A stretch of DNA of 64,000 nt from Fundidesulfovibrio putealis DSM 16056. Its GTDB lineage: Bacteria; Desulfobacterota; Desulfovibrionia; Desulfovibrionales; Desulfovibrionaceae. The stretch is taken from contig NZ_AUBQ01000003.1 in assembly GCF_000429325.1 (NCBI RefSeq), positions 62,001 to 126,000 on the forward strand, in the 5' to 3' direction. Made by a program: the position numbers and the translations under genes. The notes under the pieces are model-generated. The model worked only from the letters and a program-made list of their open reading frames with translations, was not told the origin of the DNA and ran no database searches. Of the stretch, positions 62,071-64,000 are shown in pieces; within the stretch, counting starts at the first letter, position 1, and the number at the start of each line of letters is the position of its first letter.

Positions 62071-63089
62071 CCGTGCGCCATCCGGCAGGGCCGCAGCCGG
62101 GGGCCGGGAGCCCCGGCTCCAAGGTCTCCCAGCGCCGGGAGGACTACTTTCCCATCCATCCCCGCACCATCCTGCCCGGCACGGCGGGCCTGTTCGACCT
62201 GTATCTCAAGCGGGGCGATTGGTTCGTCCTGTACGCCAAGAAGGGCGAGCACTTCACCATCGAGCCCAAGCTGAAGGACCTGCTGGACGTCAGCGAGTTC
62301 TACATCAGGGTGGATCAACGCTTCGACTACGAGACCTATCTGGCCCGCAACCTGGGCAACATGCTTTTGAACGACCAGCTACCCATGGAGGAGCGCTCCA
62401 AACTGTTCTACCAGATATCCTCGGGCATGCTGAAGCAGAGCTTCGCCAGCAAGCTGCCCAGGGGCCTGGACGACAAGACCTATCAGGCCATGCAGCTGCT
62501 GGTGAAGCGGGGCATCGCCCTGCTGTCCAAGGAAGAATCGCTGAAAAGCCTCTCGGAGTTCCTCTCCCACAAGTACCACACCTACAGCCACTCCCTGAAC
62601 GTGATGGTGCTGACCATCTCCGTGCTGCAAAGCCTGTCCGGCATGGACCAGACCACCCTGTTCGAGGCGGGCCTGGGCGCGGCCCTGCACGACATCGGCA
62701 AGACCCAGATCCCCGACGAGGTGATCAACAAGTCCGGGCCGCTGAACCAGGCCGAGTGGGAGATGATGAAGACCCATCCGGTGCGGGCGCTGGGCATCTG
62801 CGCCTCCATGCCCATCAGCCACGTGGCCACCAACGCCATCCTCTTCCACCATGAGCGCTTCGACGGCGCGGGCTATCCCGGCGGCATAGGGGGGGAGGGC
62901 ATCCCGGTGTACGCGCGGGTGCTGTCTTTGTGCGACGTGTACGACGCCCTGACCTCGGAGCGGCCCTACGCCAAGGCCCTCGCGCCCTACAAGGCGCTGT
63001 CCATCATGCAGGAAGATATGAAAGGCGCTTTCGACCCGGCCCTGTTCAAGCGGCTGGTCTACGTGCTGGGCAACGCCCGCATCGTCTGA
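62067..63089 (+). CDS. HD-GYP cyclic-di-GMP phosphodiesterase
   Basis: 340 residues. An N-terminal ~170-residue region begins DYFPIHPRTILPG (DUF3391-like/unknown helical). The HD-GYP domain runs ~170-340: HKYHTYSHSLNVMV, GLGAALHDIGKTQIPDEV, KTHPVRALGI, ILFHHERFDGAGYPGGI and SLCDVYDALTSERPYAKAL, with every metal ligand and GYP intact. Expected to hydrolyse cyclic di-GMP to pGpG/GMP. Co-translated with the DHH phosphoesterase, which could remove the pGpG product. Confidence 0.94.
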   Translation: MTVRHPAGPQPGAGSPGSKVSQRREDYFPIHPRTILPGTAGLFDLYLKRGDWFVLYAKKGEHFTIEPKLKDLLDVSEFYIRVDQRFDYETYLARNLGNMLLNDQLPMEERSKLFYQISSGMLKQSFASKLPRGLDDKTYQAMQLLVKRGIALLSKEESLKSLSEFLSHKYHTYSHSLNVMVLTISVLQSLSGMDQTTLFEAGLGAALHDIGKTQIPDEVINKSGPLNQAEWEMMKTHPVRALGICASMPISHVATNAILFHHERFDGAGYPGGIGGEGIPVYARVLSLCDVYDALTSERPYAKALAPYKALSIMQEDMKGAFDPALFKRLVYVLGNARIV

Positions 63090-63116
63090 CGCGGTTTTTT
63101 CCCCTCGCGAAACGTA

Positions 63117-64000
63117 TCAGGAAGATCGCACGGCGCGCACGCTGCGCAGGCAGGTCATGTCCGCCCAGGCCACGGCCCCGAGTTCCGTGTCCGCGAACCA
63201 GGCCTGGGTGAAGGCGCGGCGGTCGGCGCTCCAGAGCAGGCGCTGCTCCGGGTTGAAGACCGGGCTCAGGCAGTGCCCGGTGAACTCCGGCGGCGGGGTG
63301 AGGATCCCGGCCAGTTCCTCCACTGTGGGCAGCCTCCACTCGCAGCTTCCGGCGAAACGCGCGGCGTTCAGGCCTGCCACGTATTCGTGGGCCTCCCACC
63401 AGCTCAGCCGGTAGGGGCTGCCCCCGGACTGCCAGATGAGCCGCGAGGCCTCGTCCGCTATGACTCCCGCTCCCGGGCGAAGCTGCTGGACCGCGTAGCA
63501 TTTGGGCCGCCACAGGGCGTCCAACCCCAGCTCCTCGCGGGCGTTCTTTCCGGAAATTTTTCGCGGCTCCCGGCGGGCTTTCGGCGCGCCTTCCGGTCCC
63601 GGAGCGGGGCAGGGGGGCGATGCGTCCGGCGTCTCCAGGCTGCATGCGCGCGCCAGGCGTCTGCGCCAGGCGTCCAGCAGCACCCGCAGCTCGGCAGCCA
63701 TGGAGGCTGCGTCGCGGTGGCGCTCCTTTGGTTCGGGGGAAAGCGCGCGGCGCAGGAAGTCCTCCCAGGCGCCGTCCAGGTCGCGCGAGAGCCTGCCGGG
63801 CGCGTCGGCCCCTTCCAGCGGCCAACGGGGCAGCCTGCCTGTGAGCATGCGGTGCAGGGTGACGCCCACGGAGTACAGGTCCGCGCGCGGCCCGGCGCTT
63901 TTGGGGTCGTCCTCCTGCTCGGGGGCGGCGTAGTAGGGCGAGCCGACCTTGAGTCCCGGCGACTCGGCCAGGGACTCGCCGCGCACCTTGGAGAGGCCGA
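63117..64000 (-). CDS. Ser/Thr protein kinase-DUF1566 fusion, partial
   Basis: The N-terminal part is beyond the right edge. Visible from the edge: FGLSKV (from the DFG motif), then the activation-loop and APE equivalent GSPYYAAPEQE and DLYSVGVTLHRMLTGRLP, completing a Hanks-type kinase lobe. A Pro/Arg-rich linker follows, then a C-terminal DUF1566 (Lcl-like) domain: SGGSPYRLSWWEAHEYVAGLN, EWRLPTVEELAGIL, WSADRRAFTQAWFADTELGAVAW and CLRSVR. DUF1566 is usually found in surface proteins, so its attachment to a kinase is uncommon. Convergent with the HD-GYP gene, 27 bp apart. Confidence 0.88.
   Translation of the reverse strand, partial: GLSKVRGESLAESPGLKVGSPYYAAPEQEDDPKSAGPRADLYSVGVTLHRMLTGRLPRWPLEGADAPGRLSRDLDGAWEDFLRRALSPEPKERHRDAASMAAELRVLLDAWRRRLARACSLETPDASPPCPAPGPEGAPKARREPRKISGKNAREELGLDALWRPKCYAVQQLRPGAGVIADEASRLIWQSGGSPYRLSWWEAHEYVAGLNAARFAGSCEWRLPTVEELAGILTPPPEFTGHCLSPVFNPEQRLLWSADRRAFTQAWFADTELGAVAWADMTCLRSVRAVRSS

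Overview
The window is high-GC bacterial chromosome packed with genes on both strands. It shows no tRNA, rRNA, CRISPR array, prophage or insertion sequence. Gene content points to a Deltaproteobacterium of the Desulfovibrionaceae type. The pointers are the dcw cluster order mraZ-rsmH-ftsL-ftsI-murE-murF-mraY-murD-ftsW-murG-murC-murB-ftsQ-ftsA-ftsZ without ddl, an FmdE/molybdopterin-binding fusion protein, a CbiR-like cobamide-remodelling gene beside cobU, and many HD-GYP, HDOD and PilZ proteins. The taxonomic placement is inference from gene content, not a database match.

Layout. Positions 1-6481 (minus strand) carry an MscS channel, an orphan PAS histidine kinase, an RdgB-DUF2569 fusion and the 5' part of glmS, which runs off the left edge. 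rimO (plus) is followed by about 470 bp of palindromic intergenic repeats. Positions 8321-13497 are mainly minus-strand accessory genes: an amphi-Trp protein, a coiled-coil protein, a PilZ protein, a glycine-zipper lipoprotein, a DUF2156 protein and a MATE exporter. Positions 13619-15626 hold a single-domain ModE-like regulator overlapping the FmdE fusion gene. Positions 15680-22759 hold a solute-binding protein, an FtsX/MacB-like permease, a HExxH protein translationally coupled to an HD-GYP protein, a 3D-domain lipoprotein, a PilZ protein, AmrS and a secreted Pro-rich protein. Then come purM, a radical SAM gene, rplM-rpsI, and another signalling stretch (HD protein, HDOD-CheD pair, CBS protein, HD-GYP) up to 30772.

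Positions 31046-48606 form the complete dcw cell wall and division cluster, headed by four 10-bp-spaced MraZ-box repeats. Almost every junction overlaps by ATGA or GTGA, so the cluster reads as one translationally coupled unit from MraZ to FtsZ. A radical SAM gene follows and converges on a long minus-strand run. In transcription order that run is DUF177-rpmF-plsX-fabH-fabG-acpP-fabF, glyA, dCMP deaminase and ribD, covering fatty acid start and elongation, one-carbon metabolism and the first steps of riboflavin synthesis. Internal terminators sit after fabF and glyA, and fabD is absent from its usual slot.

The right end (58768-64000) has rpmB, a convincing 47-residue minus-strand small gene, and a tightly coupled plus-strand operon cbiR-cobU-DHH phosphoesterase-HD-GYP. 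This converges on a Ser/Thr kinase-DUF1566 fusion truncated by the right edge. The observations most worth following are the RdgB-DUF2569 fusion, the HD-GYP genes coupled to a metalloprotease-like protein and to a DHH phosphoesterase, the two tail motifs in FtsZ, the single-domain ModE/FmdE pair, the palindromic repeat block at 7853-8308, and the 47-residue small protein.
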